NCBI GenBank assembly: GCA_958295825.1
Contig: OY282375.1
Location: 496,001 to 560,000 of the forward strand
DNA from: an uncultured Candidatus Entotheonella sp.
GTDB lineage: Bacteria; Tectomicrobia; Entotheonellia; Entotheonellales; Entotheonellaceae
Reading direction: 5' to 3'
Length of the DNA stretch: 64,000 bases
The translations under genes were made by a program, and so were the position numbers. Shown piece by piece: positions 1 through 8,142 of this stretch; the first letter of the stretch is position 1; the number at the start of each line of letters is the position of its first letter. The notes under the pieces are model-generated. The model saw nothing but the letters and a program-made list of their open reading frames with translations. It was not told where the DNA came from and made no database searches.

Positions 1-2
1 GG

Positions 3-914
3 CAGGACCAAGACGGTTATTTCTCGGGTAATGGCGACGACTGGGCTTTGGGCACCCGTGCCACCTTCACGCTTACGGAAGGTCTGGAGGCTGATTTAAT
101 TTATGCCTACCATATGTCGGAATGCGGTTCCGCTGAGAAGGCAACGGACTCAAACGCGTCCTGTGACACGGGCGCATTGTACTTTACTGGCAGTAATACG
201 GCGCGTGAGGAAAACCGCCACTGGATTGGCAGCACCGTGCGTTACCAGTATGCCGATTTCAGCTTTTCGCCTACCCTGATCCTGTACTTTGCCGATGATG
301 AGCTGGCGGGGGACACCGAGTCCATGCTGCTCGACGTGCGCGCCGATTACAGCACGGGCCCGCTGTCGCTTTCGGGCCGGGTTGTGTACACGCCGGGTAG
401 TGGCGTCAACTCGGATGGCACACAGCGCACCGACAAGGACTATGACGTGATCGGTGTCTGGGGCATCCCTCATGCTACTCAGTGGTTTAGCTTGTTTGGC
501 AATTCCTCTGGTAGTCCCACCTTTAACGACTTGGGGCCCTTGCTGGTCGGCAATTCTGCTCAGGGAAATATCAGGCACGAGAGCTTCGGTCTGGTGCACG
601 CCGCCGCCAAGGCAGAATATACGCTGACGCCGCAGACGTCCATTGGGGTGGCCCTGGGTATCTTCAATACTGCCGAAGATACTGCAGGTATGCCGAGGGA
701 TAGCACTCTTGCCGGTGCTATGTACGCTGGTGGGTCGCACCTTGCGACCGAGGGCGACGCGTGGCTGCATTATAAACTGTATTCCAACACTACCATTTCC
801 CTGTTCGTGGCTTACGCCGTGATGGGCGACGCTCTGGATCTGATGGTGGACGGAACGAAATACGAGTCCCAGGACGTGATAGGCGCCGGCGGCAGAGTAG
901 TTTACAGCTTCTGA
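3..914 (+). CDS. Outer-membrane beta-barrel (porin-like) protein, C-terminal part
   Basis: The frame is open from the first bases of the window, so this is the 3' part of a longer gene (about 303 residues visible). The protein shows alternating polar and hydrophobic residues with many aromatic and Gly residues, Asp/Asn/Gly-rich loops, no long hydrophobic helix, and a terminal phenylalanine (ends VVYSF). These are hallmarks of outer-membrane barrels recognised by the BAM complex. It somewhat resembles alginate-export or carbohydrate-porin barrels, but the family cannot be fixed by eye. A strong hairpin follows the stop codon, so the transcript probably ends here. An internal TTG at 48 is not needed as a start because the frame continues upstream. 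Confidence 0.7.
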   Translation, partial: QDQDGYFSGNGDDWALGTRATFTLTEGLEADLIYAYHMSECGSAEKATDSNASCDTGALYFTGSNTAREENRHWIGSTVRYQYADFSFSPTLILYFADDELAGDTESMLLDVRADYSTGPLSLSGRVVYTPGSGVNSDGTQRTDKDYDVIGVWGIPHATQWFSLFGNSSGSPTFNDLGPLLVGNSAQGNIRHESFGLVHAAAKAEYTLTPQTSIGVALGIFNTAEDTAGMPRDSTLAGAMYAGGSHLATEGDAWLHYKLYSNTTISLFVAYAVMGDALDLMVDGTKYESQDVIGAGGRVVYSF

Positions 915-940
915 TCCAATCCCCGCCAAGCAGGTCCCGA

Positions 941-969
941 TGGCCGATGGCTTCCCCAGCCGTCGGCCA
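941..969 (+). terminator. Hairpin terminator after the barrel gene
   Basis: An 11-bp stem (TGGCCGATGGC against GCCGTCGGCCA, one G-T pair) with a 7-nt loop TTCCCCA, followed by TTGTTGTTT. It lies 27 nt after the barrel stop. Almost the same hairpin recurs at 1575-1605. Confidence 0.7.
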
Positions 970-1011
970 TTGTTGTTTCAGCTCCCGGAAACCCTCTCCG
1001 CATCCCCTTGT

Positions 1012-1063
1012 CACCCACCCCCAACGCGAGTACCATCCTGCCAACGGCCGCGAGACGCTTCAT
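1012..1063 (+). repeat. Leader repeat, copy 1 (upstream of the first coiled-coil gene)
   Basis: About 52 bp containing CGAGTACCAT, CTGCCAACGGCCGCGA and ACG.TTCAT, which recurs at 2410-2461 with a few substitutions. Looser similarity extends further upstream in both copies (from a GTTTCAGC near 976 and near 2364). Each copy precedes a secreted or membrane-protein gene, so it may be a duplicated promoter or leader segment. Confidence 0.6.
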
Positions 1064-1077
1064 AAGGGAGAAGCCCC

Positions 1078-1548
1078 ATGCGCCCTGACACTTGGAACCA
1101 GAGACTTACCCCCTACTTACCCGCCGCCACGGTTCTCGGCACTCTGGTCGCCATGCTTGCCTTGGCAATCGTCTATATCAGTTCTCTGATCAACGCTCAG
1201 ACCAGAATCCTGGAAACCCGTTTCGACGCGGTGGATAGCCGCTTCGAAGGCGTAGAAAGAAGCCTCAACGACCTGAAGGAAAGTACGGACGTCCGTTTCA
1301 AGTCATTGGAGGAAAGTACGGATGTCCGCTTCAAGTCACTCGAGCGGTCCATCACCGAGTTGGACATCTCCGTGGAAACGCGCATCCTGGGTCTTGAAAA
1401 GACCATGGACGCAAAAATCCAGGGTCTGGAAGACACCGTGAACGCAACGATCAACGGCTTCCAACAGACCGTGGGCGCCCGTATCGACGGCCTGGAAAGA
1501 GCTATCGACGAGCGCCAAGTCGGCGCCCTCGACATAGCCCCTGAGTAA
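1078..1548 (+). CDS. Membrane-anchored coiled-coil protein with 11-residue repeats
   Basis: A 156-residue protein of unknown function. Residues about 16-38 form one transmembrane segment (ATVLGTLVAMLALAIVYISS). The rest is a charged alpha-helical rod with hendecad spacing: units such as ESTDVRFKSLE repeat exactly, then diverge into LGLEKTMDAKI-type units. The start is supported by AAGGGAGA nine bases before ATG. The likely topology is a short N-terminal anchor with a long helical domain on one side of the membrane. The plan is the same as that of the neighbouring gene at 1780 (anchor plus helical repeats), although the sequences differ. A hairpin terminator follows at 1575. Confidence 0.65.
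   Translation: MRPDTWNQRLTPYLPAATVLGTLVAMLALAIVYISSLINAQTRILETRFDAVDSRFEGVERSLNDLKESTDVRFKSLEESTDVRFKSLERSITELDISVETRILGLEKTMDAKIQGLEDTVNATINGFQQTVGARIDGLERAIDERQVGALDIAPE
1279..1344 (+). repeat. Tandem 33-bp duplication (2 copies)
   Basis: Two adjacent 33-bp units beginning GAAAGTACGGA.GTCCG, differing at a few third positions. Each encodes ESTDVRFKSLE, one hendecad of the coiled coil. Confidence 0.85.
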
Positions 1549-1574
1549 TAACGCCCCCCATCCTGTCGTCTCCA

Positions 1575-1605
1575 ATGGCCGACGGCTTCCCTAGCCGTCG
1601 GCCAT
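1575..1605 (+). terminator. Perfect 12-bp hairpin terminator
   Basis: ATGGCCGACGGC pairs perfectly with GCCGTCGGCCAT around the loop TTCCCTA, followed by GATGGTTT. It lies 26 nt after the stop of the coiled-coil gene. It is a near copy of the hairpin at 941-969, and both are followed by a GTTTCAGC segment. Confidence 0.7.
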
Positions 1606-1779
1606 GATGGTTTCAGCTGGCCTTACACAAAAAATCACTGACCGGCAGGACTTTTTGTGTGGAATAACTTCTTGCGCAAAAGCCCGTCGGACACCGATTT
1701 CTCCGCCAAAACCCGACTGCGCAGTAATATCCTCAAACTCGTGATAAAATTACTTGACTTCCACCCTGCTGGAGGACGC

Positions 1780-2295
1780 ATGCAGAAGATATGGAGTTGG
1801 TTCAAAGACAACGCGAACGCCATCGGGACCTTTGTTGGCATACTCGTCGTACTCGGCGGGGGCGCCAAATACGTCATCATTGACCCTATCCATCAACGTT
1901 TTGACGCCATTGACCAGCGCTTTGGCGATCTCAGAGCGGAGATGAGTGCCCGTTTCGATGCTCAGGACAAACGCATCGACGACCTCAAAGCAGAGATGAA
2001 CACCCGCTTCGACGCTCAAGACAAGCACATCAACCAGCGCTTCGACGCTCAAGACAAGCACATCAATCAGCGCTTCGATGCTCAAGACAAGCACATCAAT
2101 CAGCGCTTCGATGCTCAAGACAAATACATCAATCAGCGCTTCGACGCCCAGGACAAATACATCAATCAGCACTTCGATGCCTTGGACCAGCGCCTTGAGC
2201 GAGTCGAAAAGCTCGACGAACGCGTCTCCCAAAACGAGATACGGATCGACATTATCCAGGAACAGCTACAGACCTCGGACGCGCCTTCGCCCTGA
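1780..2295 (+). CDS. Membrane-anchored protein with tandem INQRFDAQDKH repeats
   Basis: A 171-residue protein of unknown function. The ATG at 1780 is chosen because GGAGGA lies 3-9 nt upstream; the frame could extend to a GTG at 1657. Residues about 14-34 (AIGTFVGILVVLGGGAKYVI) form a single membrane helix. Next come two 18-residue RFDAQDKRIDDLKAEMN-like units, then five nearly identical 11-residue units (RFDAQDKHINQ), then a degenerate unit and an acidic helical tail. The heptad/hendecad pattern predicts a long coiled coil. The near identity of the units at DNA level implies recent expansion, and repeat number probably varies between strains. It is a companion in architecture to the gene at 1078. 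Confidence 0.65.
   Translation: MQKIWSWFKDNANAIGTFVGILVVLGGGAKYVIIDPIHQRFDAIDQRFGDLRAEMSARFDAQDKRIDDLKAEMNTRFDAQDKHINQRFDAQDKHINQRFDAQDKHINQRFDAQDKYINQRFDAQDKYINQHFDALDQRLERVEKLDERVSQNEIRIDIIQEQLQTSDAPSP
2005..2169 (+). repeat. Tandem 33-bp array (5 units plus a degenerate sixth)
   Basis: Units starting CGCTTCGA.GC.CA.GACAA and ending CATCAA.CAG occur at 2005, 2038, 2071, 2104 and 2137. A decayed unit follows from 2170. The array is in frame and encodes the hendecads of the surrounding protein. There are no spacers, so it is not a CRISPR array. Confidence 0.9.
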
Positions 2296-2409
2296 ACCGG
2301 GACACACGCCCCCTGCGGAACTGACTTTTTGTGCAGATTTCCGATTTTCCGTGCAAAGCCGTTTCAGCCCTCGGAACACCACCCTGCGCCCTATGCGTCC
2401 CTTATTTGC

Positions 2410-2461
2410 CACCCACACGCAGTGCGAGTACCATTCTGCCAACGGCCGCGATACGTTTCAT
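2410..2461 (+). repeat. Leader repeat, copy 2
   Basis: The second copy of the segment at 1012-1063. It lies within the 316-bp gap 2296-2611 between the coiled-coil gene and the secreted-protein gene. Apart from this repeat I see nothing recognisable in that gap. Confidence 0.6.
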
Positions 2462-2611
2462 CCGGTCGGGACTTCCTGAAACAAGCCTCCTTCGCCGATC
2501 ATCCCAATGCTCTGTGGGGCAGAACCCGCACCGTGCGTTTCCCTTTCGGAAGGGTGCTGGTATCATTTTGCCGCCATTGGGAATTACCAACATCATAAGA
2601 AGGACCGGGCC

Positions 2612-3331
2612 ATGAGAAATCGCGGATTGGCAATCGGGTTGGGGTGGCTGGTCGCCGTTCTGCTCTGCTGGCCGGGGATGTCGGATGCAGCCACGTATCA
2701 GCTCCAGGTGGCCAGCGTTCCTGAGCGTGTTTTCATGTATTTTGTGGAAGACCGCACAATGCCGCGTATCGAGGCATACCTCGACGACATGCGGCGTTCC
2801 AAATTCGTGCTATTCCGCGACCGGCAGCCGCAGCCTCTGGAACTTGAGCAGCCGGAGCAATCGGCGCCGTTTCCCGTCAACGTCACGCTTCCAAAACGAA
2901 ATGATCCGTGGGGCGCAACGACCTGGGACGGCGAAGCGGGGCAGTTGGTGGTGTTCCGCGTGCGCGGCAAGCAAAGCAATTATCAGAAGCTGAGGCGTGT
3001 TGCGGTGCAAACGGATGGGGTTGTGACCCGGTTTCCGGTGCGCGGCATTCCGGCGTCCCGATTGCAGCCCATGCAGGTGCCGGCAACCGCGGCGGGTTAT
3101 CTGACGCATGTCCTGGAAAGCGGCACGTTCCCGGTCTGGGTTGAACGGCGTGCGGCGTCCTACGACGGGCTGTCGGTGATCGTTGGAAGGCACCATAACG
3201 CGCAGGAATCCGATACGGTGTACCTGGTGGTGCGCATGCCGCAGGTCGGGCGGGCGTACAAGGTCATACTGGGCTGGAAAACCGTGAAACGAGAGGGTGG
3301 ATATGCAAACACTCAGGGCAAGCGCAATTAG
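2612..3331 (+). CDS. Secreted protein of unknown function
   Basis: A 239-residue protein. The ATG at 2612 follows AGAAGGA and begins a clear signal peptide (hydrophobic LAIGLGWLVAVLLCW, cleavage after SDA-A near residue 25). The mature part looks beta-rich, with alternating patterns such as YQLQVASVPERVFMYFVED and VVFRVRGKQ. No catalytic motif was recognised. The downstream gene (3377) also encodes an exported protein on the same strand 45 nt later, so the two probably form an operon acting in the periplasm or at the outer membrane. The family is unknown. Confidence 0.6.
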   Translation: MRNRGLAIGLGWLVAVLLCWPGMSDAATYQLQVASVPERVFMYFVEDRTMPRIEAYLDDMRRSKFVLFRDRQPQPLELEQPEQSAPFPVNVTLPKRNDPWGATTWDGEAGQLVVFRVRGKQSNYQKLRRVAVQTDGVVTRFPVRGIPASRLQPMQVPATAAGYLTHVLESGTFPVWVERRAASYDGLSVIVGRHHNAQESDTVYLVVRMPQVGRAYKVILGWKTVKREGGYANTQGKRN

Positions 3332-3376
3332 AACAAAGGGCTGCGCCAGCCGCGGCCGGCAGCAGGGGAGAAGCGT

Positions 3377-5302
3377 ATGACCCGCCGGGTGCAATGCCTG
3401 TTGTGGACCGTGGGGCTGCTGCTGTGGCCCTGCTTGGTGTTGGCGCAAGTGAGCTATGACCTTGACGCCGCAGCCAGCGACGTGGCAGGTCAGTTGGCGC
3501 AGCGTTTTCCGCACCTGCAGGGCGAGGTGGTCGAGGTACGAGGCAAGCAGCTCTACCTCAGCCTGAGCGCTCGGGATCAGCTGCTTGAGGGCATGCGGCT
3601 GAACGTGTTCCGGGAAGGCGAAGAGTTGACCTCGCCCAGCACCGGCGAGGTATTGGGTCGCTTGGAAGAGGAATTGGGAGCGGTCACGGTGAGGCAGGTG
3701 GCCGAGACTTACGCCGTAGCGACGCTGACGGACGCGGTTGGCGACGAGGCGGTGCAAGCTGGCGACAAGGTGCGGATTACCGCTGGGCGATTGTCCCTGG
3801 TTCTGCTGCCGGTAATCGACCAGACGACGAGCGCGCCGCCGCTGGCCGCGCTGGCCGATGCCGTGCAACGCGGCCTCAACGCCACCGGTCGGTTTAACGT
3901 GGTGCCGCGGGCGCGTCTGACGGTGTGGCTGCTGGAACGTAACCTGTCGCCCGGAGACGTGCTGTCCCCCGATATTACGTCCGAGATGGCAGGCGCTTTG
4001 GACGTGGCCTACGTTGCGCAGCCGGTAATACGGGCCGCTGGAGACACAACGGTTGTCGATCTCCGTTTGTTTGCACCCGCTCAGCCGCAAACGCCCGTGA
4101 CCACGGCCCTGGCCATCCTTTCCGCAGTTGCGCCAATGCCTCAACAAGCGGTCTCGTCGTCTGTTTCCCAACCCCCCGCTACCGTTTCCACGCCACCCAC
4201 CCGCACCGAACCGCCAAGCGTGGCGGTTCCGCCACCCCCGGCGCCGGCGGACGGCCTGACGACGTTGCAAAGCCTGCTCAGCGCCGACCCGCTTACGCTT
4301 GAAAAGCGCTACGTGCCGCTGGCGCAATTCCCGACCGAACTGCGCGGCTTTGATGCCGCAGACATCGACGGCGACGGCCAGACCGAGGTGGTGATGCTCA
4401 GCGGCACGGAGGTGTCGCTGTACCACGTGCAGGAAAGCCATCTGGTTCCCGTCGCTTCCTACTCCGACAGACGGCCCGGCGCCTTGTTGAGCGCGCAGCT
4501 GGTGCGCCTTGGCGACGGGCAGACGCCCGGGGTGGTGGTGAATCGCTACAGCCCGAATCGGACGGGTATGGATTCGTTCTTCCTGGTTCTGCAGGGCCGT
4601 CAGTTGGTTCGGCAGCAGAAGGCCTTGTCGGACATTTTGCTCGCTGTCGATACCGACGGCGACGGGGTGAACGAGAGCCTGTGGGGGCAGCGCTTTGATG
4701 GCGAGGACTTTTTCCGGCGCGGCCAGGTGAGGCAATACGAACTGCGGAACGGCCGCTTGAAGCGGCAGCGGAAGTTGTCGCTGCCGGGGGGGTTCCGCGC
4801 AACCGGCGCTGCTCTGGCCCAACTCGATGTCCCGGGAGCCCGTCAGTTGGTATTCGTGGATGAGCGCCACAACCTGCAGGTGTACGACGGCAAGACCAAG
4901 CGCTGGACGTCTCCGGTAAACGTAGGTGGCAGCTACGTTTTTGCCGCACTGAAAATACAATACAGCCCCAGGGCCGTTGATCTGGCGCAGTTTGACTTCG
5001 AGGCCATTCCGGCGGTGGCGGACTTCGACGGCGACGGCGTTGACGAGGTGCTGGTTCCGCAGAATCAGGCTCGTCTCGGCGTGGTGCCGAATCTGAACCT
5101 GTACAGCGGCGGTCGCGTGGTGTTGATGCGCCAGACGCCGCAAGGCTTCACGCTGTCGCCGGTCAGCCCGGGATTCGATGGCTTGGTAAGTGGTGTGGCA
5201 GTGCTGAAGGGCCGCACGCCGGGAATTCTGGTGGCGGTTTCCAAGCGGGAAGGGGTGGTGAAGCAGAGAAAGCAGACGATCCTCTATCTGAGTCGCTTAT
5301 AG
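3377..5302 (+). CDS. Exported FlgT/CsgG-like protein with FG-GAP repeats
   Basis: A 641-residue protein with a signal peptide (residues 1-23, cleaved after VLA). Residues about 45-120 resemble the FlgT C-terminal fold (GEVLGRLEEELGAVTVRQV followed by GDKVRIT). Residues about 125-235 look like the CsgG/FlgT middle domain (LVLLPVID...LADAVQRGLNATGRFNVVPR). A Pro/Thr-rich linker spans about 255-300. The remainder contains FG-GAP/VCBS units with calcium-loop signatures (DIDGDGQTEV, DTDGDGVNES, DFDGDGVDEV). No flagellar genes are nearby, so a flagellar role is not supported; a periplasmic or outer-membrane scaffold or sensor is more likely. The ATG follows GGGGAGAAGCGT. It probably forms an operon with the gene at 2612. 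Confidence 0.6.
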   Translation: MTRRVQCLLWTVGLLLWPCLVLAQVSYDLDAAASDVAGQLAQRFPHLQGEVVEVRGKQLYLSLSARDQLLEGMRLNVFREGEELTSPSTGEVLGRLEEELGAVTVRQVAETYAVATLTDAVGDEAVQAGDKVRITAGRLSLVLLPVIDQTTSAPPLAALADAVQRGLNATGRFNVVPRARLTVWLLERNLSPGDVLSPDITSEMAGALDVAYVAQPVIRAAGDTTVVDLRLFAPAQPQTPVTTALAILSAVAPMPQQAVSSSVSQPPATVSTPPTRTEPPSVAVPPPPAPADGLTTLQSLLSADPLTLEKRYVPLAQFPTELRGFDAADIDGDGQTEVVMLSGTEVSLYHVQESHLVPVASYSDRRPGALLSAQLVRLGDGQTPGVVVNRYSPNRTGMDSFFLVLQGRQLVRQQKALSDILLAVDTDGDGVNESLWGQRFDGEDFFRRGQVRQYELRNGRLKRQRKLSLPGGFRATGAALAQLDVPGARQLVFVDERHNLQVYDGKTKRWTSPVNVGGSYVFAALKIQYSPRAVDLAQFDFEAIPAVADFDGDGVDEVLVPQNQARLGVVPNLNLYSGGRVVLMRQTPQGFTLSPVSPGFDGLVSGVAVLKGRTPGILVAVSKREGVVKQRKQTILYLSRL

Positions 5303-5372
5303 AGAAATGGTTGCTATATCTAGTGAAATGTCAGAAGTCTGAGCCGCATCCGAGCGGGGTTGATCCGGTGGG

Positions 5373-6212
5373 TCAAATCACCGAGGTGATGAAGAGGGCG
5401 GTGGACAGGTAGGCGCTGGCCTCCAACAGCCCGGCGGCGATGTTTTTGTCGTCGGCGACTTCGTTGTCCAGCAAGGTGCTGCGAAACCGGATTGGCCCGC
5501 CGAGAATCAGGCACTGCACCACCAACTGCCGCACCGGGTAGAACACCACGACGACCAGCAGGGCGATGACGAAGCTCAGCAACGAATCCGCCAGGGTGGT
5601 GAATTCGCCCGAGGCGGCCTGTCCGACCACGATGCCCATGGCGATCAGCAAGCCCGCCTGCGCCACGCCTGCCGCCAAGTTGCCGGAACCGATCTCCTGC
5701 ACGTCGTCGTATCCGGTGAGCCAGCGAAAAACATAGGTCATGGCCAGCAAGGCCAACTGACCGAGGACGAAAAAGAGCAACAGTATCCAGAACCCGCCGC
5801 CCTCGCCGTCCAACGCCCCGCTGTAGGTCAGGCTGGTGGCGACGTAAGCTCCGGCGACCACGACGGCGGCCGCGACGTTGTGCGCCTCCAGTTGTTCGCG
5901 CACGTGCAGGCCCAGGAAGAAGCGGCAACTGACCAGCGTCATCGCGGTCAGCAGCACGATACCCAATCCGCCGTACAGCGCCACGTCCAGCACGTCCTGC
6001 CACCAGCCGCGGCCCGGCGTGCCGAGCAGCACGGTGATGGTCCAGATGACCCCGAACAGATACCCCGCCACGGCCAAACCCATGGCCGGATTGTCATGAT
6101 CGGTCAGCGCCACCCGCAGGCTGGAACCGAGCACCCACTGCAGAACCAGGCGAGCCAGGACCAGCAGGATCAACGGCGCCGCAACCACAAAGATCACTTC
6201 CGTAACACTCAT
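5373..6212 (-). CDS. DUF350-type polytopic inner-membrane protein
   Basis: A 279-residue, very hydrophobic protein with about eight membrane helices arranged as two similar halves. Each half contains the pattern of the DUF350 (YjfL-like) family: DN.A.GLAVAGYLFG in the first half and SGNLAAGVAQAGLLIAMGI in the second, and an NIAAGLLEASAYLSTAL motif at the end. The start at 6212 is supported by AAGGAAG. The family's function is unknown; members often sit next to polyamine or spermidine-synthase-like genes, which are not seen here. The next gene on the same strand (MFS) lies 68 nt upstream, so they may be co-transcribed. Confidence 0.65.
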   Translation of the reverse strand: MSVTEVIFVVAAPLILLVLARLVLQWVLGSSLRVALTDHDNPAMGLAVAGYLFGVIWTITVLLGTPGRGWWQDVLDVALYGGLGIVLLTAMTLVSCRFFLGLHVREQLEAHNVAAAVVVAGAYVATSLTYSGALDGEGGGFWILLLFFVLGQLALLAMTYVFRWLTGYDDVQEIGSGNLAAGVAQAGLLIAMGIVVGQAASGEFTTLADSLLSFVIALLVVVVFYPVRQLVVQCLILGGPIRFRSTLLDNEVADDKNIAAGLLEASAYLSTALFITSVI

Positions 6213-6280
6213 TACTGGCTTCCTTTGCAAGGGTATGGTGCGCGACGAAAGGCGAAGTGCGGGTGTAGTATAGCACAGCG

Positions 6281-7894
6281 TCAGGCGGACCGGCGTTGGC
6301 GCATGAACAGGATGAGGGGGGCCACCGCAAGACACAGGATGACTACCAGCATGAAGCAATCCTGGTAGGCGGCCACGGACGACTGCTGCACCAGGTGCCG
6401 CTGCACCATGGCCAGGGTCTTGGTTTCCATCATGCCGCCCACCTCACCGGCGTGCAGCAGGAGGTCGTTGACGGGACCCACCACGTCGGGCCAGGGCAGG
6501 GGAGAGGCGGCCTGCTCCTGGGCCAGCATGCCGCTGTGGTAGGTGGTGCGGCGCTGCAAGACGGTGGTCATCAGCGCCAGGCCCATGGTGCCGCCGAGGC
6601 CGTGCTGGATCAGGTTGACCAGCCCGGAGCCCATGCGCACCTGCTCGGGCCGCAGCACCATCACCGCCGCCGCTGCCATCGGGATGAAGATGAAGCCCAT
6701 GGTGAAATAGCGCGCCGCGATCATGCTGATCATCCAGCTCGTGGGGCGGTCAAGGCTGAGAAAGGAAAAGGCATAGGTGGCCGCGATGAACATGCCCAGA
6801 CCGGCGTACACCACCAATCGGCGGTCGATTTTGTCCACGAGACGCCCGGCGCAGACCGTCGTCAGAGCCATGGTCAGGGCGCCCGGCAGCACGATGTAGC
6901 CCGCCTGCGCCGGGGTGTAATCGAACAGTCGCTGTAGCAGGAAGGTCTGTAGAAAGTTGGTGCCCCAAAAGCCCATTGCAGTGACGAATAACGCTATCGA
7001 CACGGCCGCAAAGCCCAGATTGTTGAACAGGCGCAAATCGACCAGCGGTTCCTTGCGGTAGAACTCAATGGCAAGGAAAGCGACAAATGACAGGCAGGCG
7101 GTGACCAGCAGACGTTGCGTCAGCGGCGCGTCCCAGCCGTAGCGCTGGCCCTGGCTCAAAGCAATGAGCAGGCTGACCAGAAATACCGTGAGGGTAACCA
7201 GGCCGGGCAGGTCCAAATGGCGCTTGATCGTTTCTCGGGTGTTTGGAATGACCAGAAGCACCAGCACGATGCCGATAATGCCCGGCAGGGTGTTGAGATA
7301 GAAAACCATGCGCCAATGCAGGTATTCGGTGACGTAGCCGCCGAGCACCGGGCCGACGACCGGGCCGCACGACATGCCCAGCCCGTACAGGCCCATCGCA
7401 AGGCCGCGCTGGTGGGGCGGGAAAGTCTGCGTGAGAAAGACCATGGCCATTGGCATGACGGGGCCGCCGCCCATTCCTTGCAGGAGGCGGAAAAAGATCA
7501 GCGAGTTGCCGCTCCAGGCGAGACCGCAAAGGGCGGAACTGACGACGAAGATCGATAGACTGATGAACAGCAGGTTGCGGTTGCCCATGACGTTACCCAG
7601 CCAACCCACCGTAGGCACGATGACGGCGCCGGCGATCATATAGGCATTGATGACCCACTGAACCTGGTCGAGATTCATGCTGAAGGTGGTCATGATCGGC
7701 GGCAGGGCGAGGTTGACCGTGGCGTTGTTCATGATGACGATGAAGGCGTTCAGCATGACCGTGACGGCCATCCACCACTTGTAGGACGGGCTGTCGGGGG
7801 AGATACGCGGTCCGGCGCCACGTTGCTGCGGGTGGGTCTCAGGGCTTGCCTGCAGCGGTGTCGGAGGCGGTTGGCGGATGCTGCCAGCGGCCAT
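6281..7894 (-). CDS. DHA2-family (EmrB/QacA) drug/proton antiporter
   Basis: A 537-residue, 14-helix major facilitator. Recognisable motifs are the motif C region (GLGMSCGPVVGPVLGGY), the early NATVNLALPPI segment typical of EmrB (DxTIVNVALP, with Asn replacing the usual acidic residue) and WVINAYMI. The ATG at 7894 is chosen over an upstream in-frame ATG because AAGGA sits nine bases before it. Its likely role is export of hydrophobic compounds in exchange for protons. No EmrA-type adaptor adjoins it, but a TolC-like channel is encoded at 17.3 kb. A promoter with an internal palindrome lies upstream (7966-7994). Confidence 0.85.
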   Translation of the reverse strand: MAAGSIRQPPPTPLQASPETHPQQRGAGPRISPDSPSYKWWMAVTVMLNAFIVIMNNATVNLALPPIMTTFSMNLDQVQWVINAYMIAGAVIVPTVGWLGNVMGNRNLLFISLSIFVVSSALCGLAWSGNSLIFFRLLQGMGGGPVMPMAMVFLTQTFPPHQRGLAMGLYGLGMSCGPVVGPVLGGYVTEYLHWRMVFYLNTLPGIIGIVLVLLVIPNTRETIKRHLDLPGLVTLTVFLVSLLIALSQGQRYGWDAPLTQRLLVTACLSFVAFLAIEFYRKEPLVDLRLFNNLGFAAVSIALFVTAMGFWGTNFLQTFLLQRLFDYTPAQAGYIVLPGALTMALTTVCAGRLVDKIDRRLVVYAGLGMFIAATYAFSFLSLDRPTSWMISMIAARYFTMGFIFIPMAAAAVMVLRPEQVRMGSGLVNLIQHGLGGTMGLALMTTVLQRRTTYHSGMLAQEQAASPLPWPDVVGPVNDLLLHAGEVGGMMETKTLAMVQRHLVQQSSVAAYQDCFMLVVILCLAVAPLILFMRQRRSA

Positions 7895-7965
7895 GGATAG
7901 CGGTCCTTCGAGAAAACAGCGTAATGAAGGGGGAGAGAAAGGCAGGAAAGAAACGTGATGCCTCA

Positions 7966-7994
7966 AGTATAGTCACTATCCTTGGATAGGACAA
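7966..7994 (-). promoter_or_regulatory. Sigma70-like promoter for the DHA2 exporter
   Basis: On the minus strand, TTGTCC (-35), a 17-bp spacer and TATACT (-10), about 70 nt upstream of the exporter start. Confidence 0.5.
7976..7989. promoter_or_regulatory. 14-bp perfect palindrome in the promoter spacer
   Basis: CTATCC-TT-GGATAG is a perfect inverted repeat placed between the -35 and -10 hexamers of the exporter promoter. This is a classic position for a repressor such as TetR or MarR. No regulator gene is adjacent. Confidence 0.5.
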
Positions 7995-8142
7995 ACAAGC
8001 GTTTGGTAGAATCATTGCATCTGGAGGGCGAAAAAACCGTTGACAGCGGCGGGTTGGCATATAACCATGCGGTGCCGCGTGAGGCTCCTTTGGCCGGTGA
8101 CTCGCAGATTATGTATGAATACAATTTAACGAAGGACGGGAC

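Noticed and set aside
2005..2169. Possible CRISPR array
   Set aside because: The 33-bp units are directly adjacent with no spacers and are in frame with a coiled-coil protein.
2810..5143. 777-codon open frame on the minus strand
   Set aside because: It lies opposite the two exported-protein genes. Its His/Arg/Gln-rich composition is typical of the antisense of high-GC coding DNA, and no motif or ribosome site was seen.
8040..8065. Promoter TTGACA...TATAAC before the dehydrogenase gene at 8143
   Set aside because: The hexamers are good but the spacer is only 14 bp, too short for a normal sigma70 promoter.
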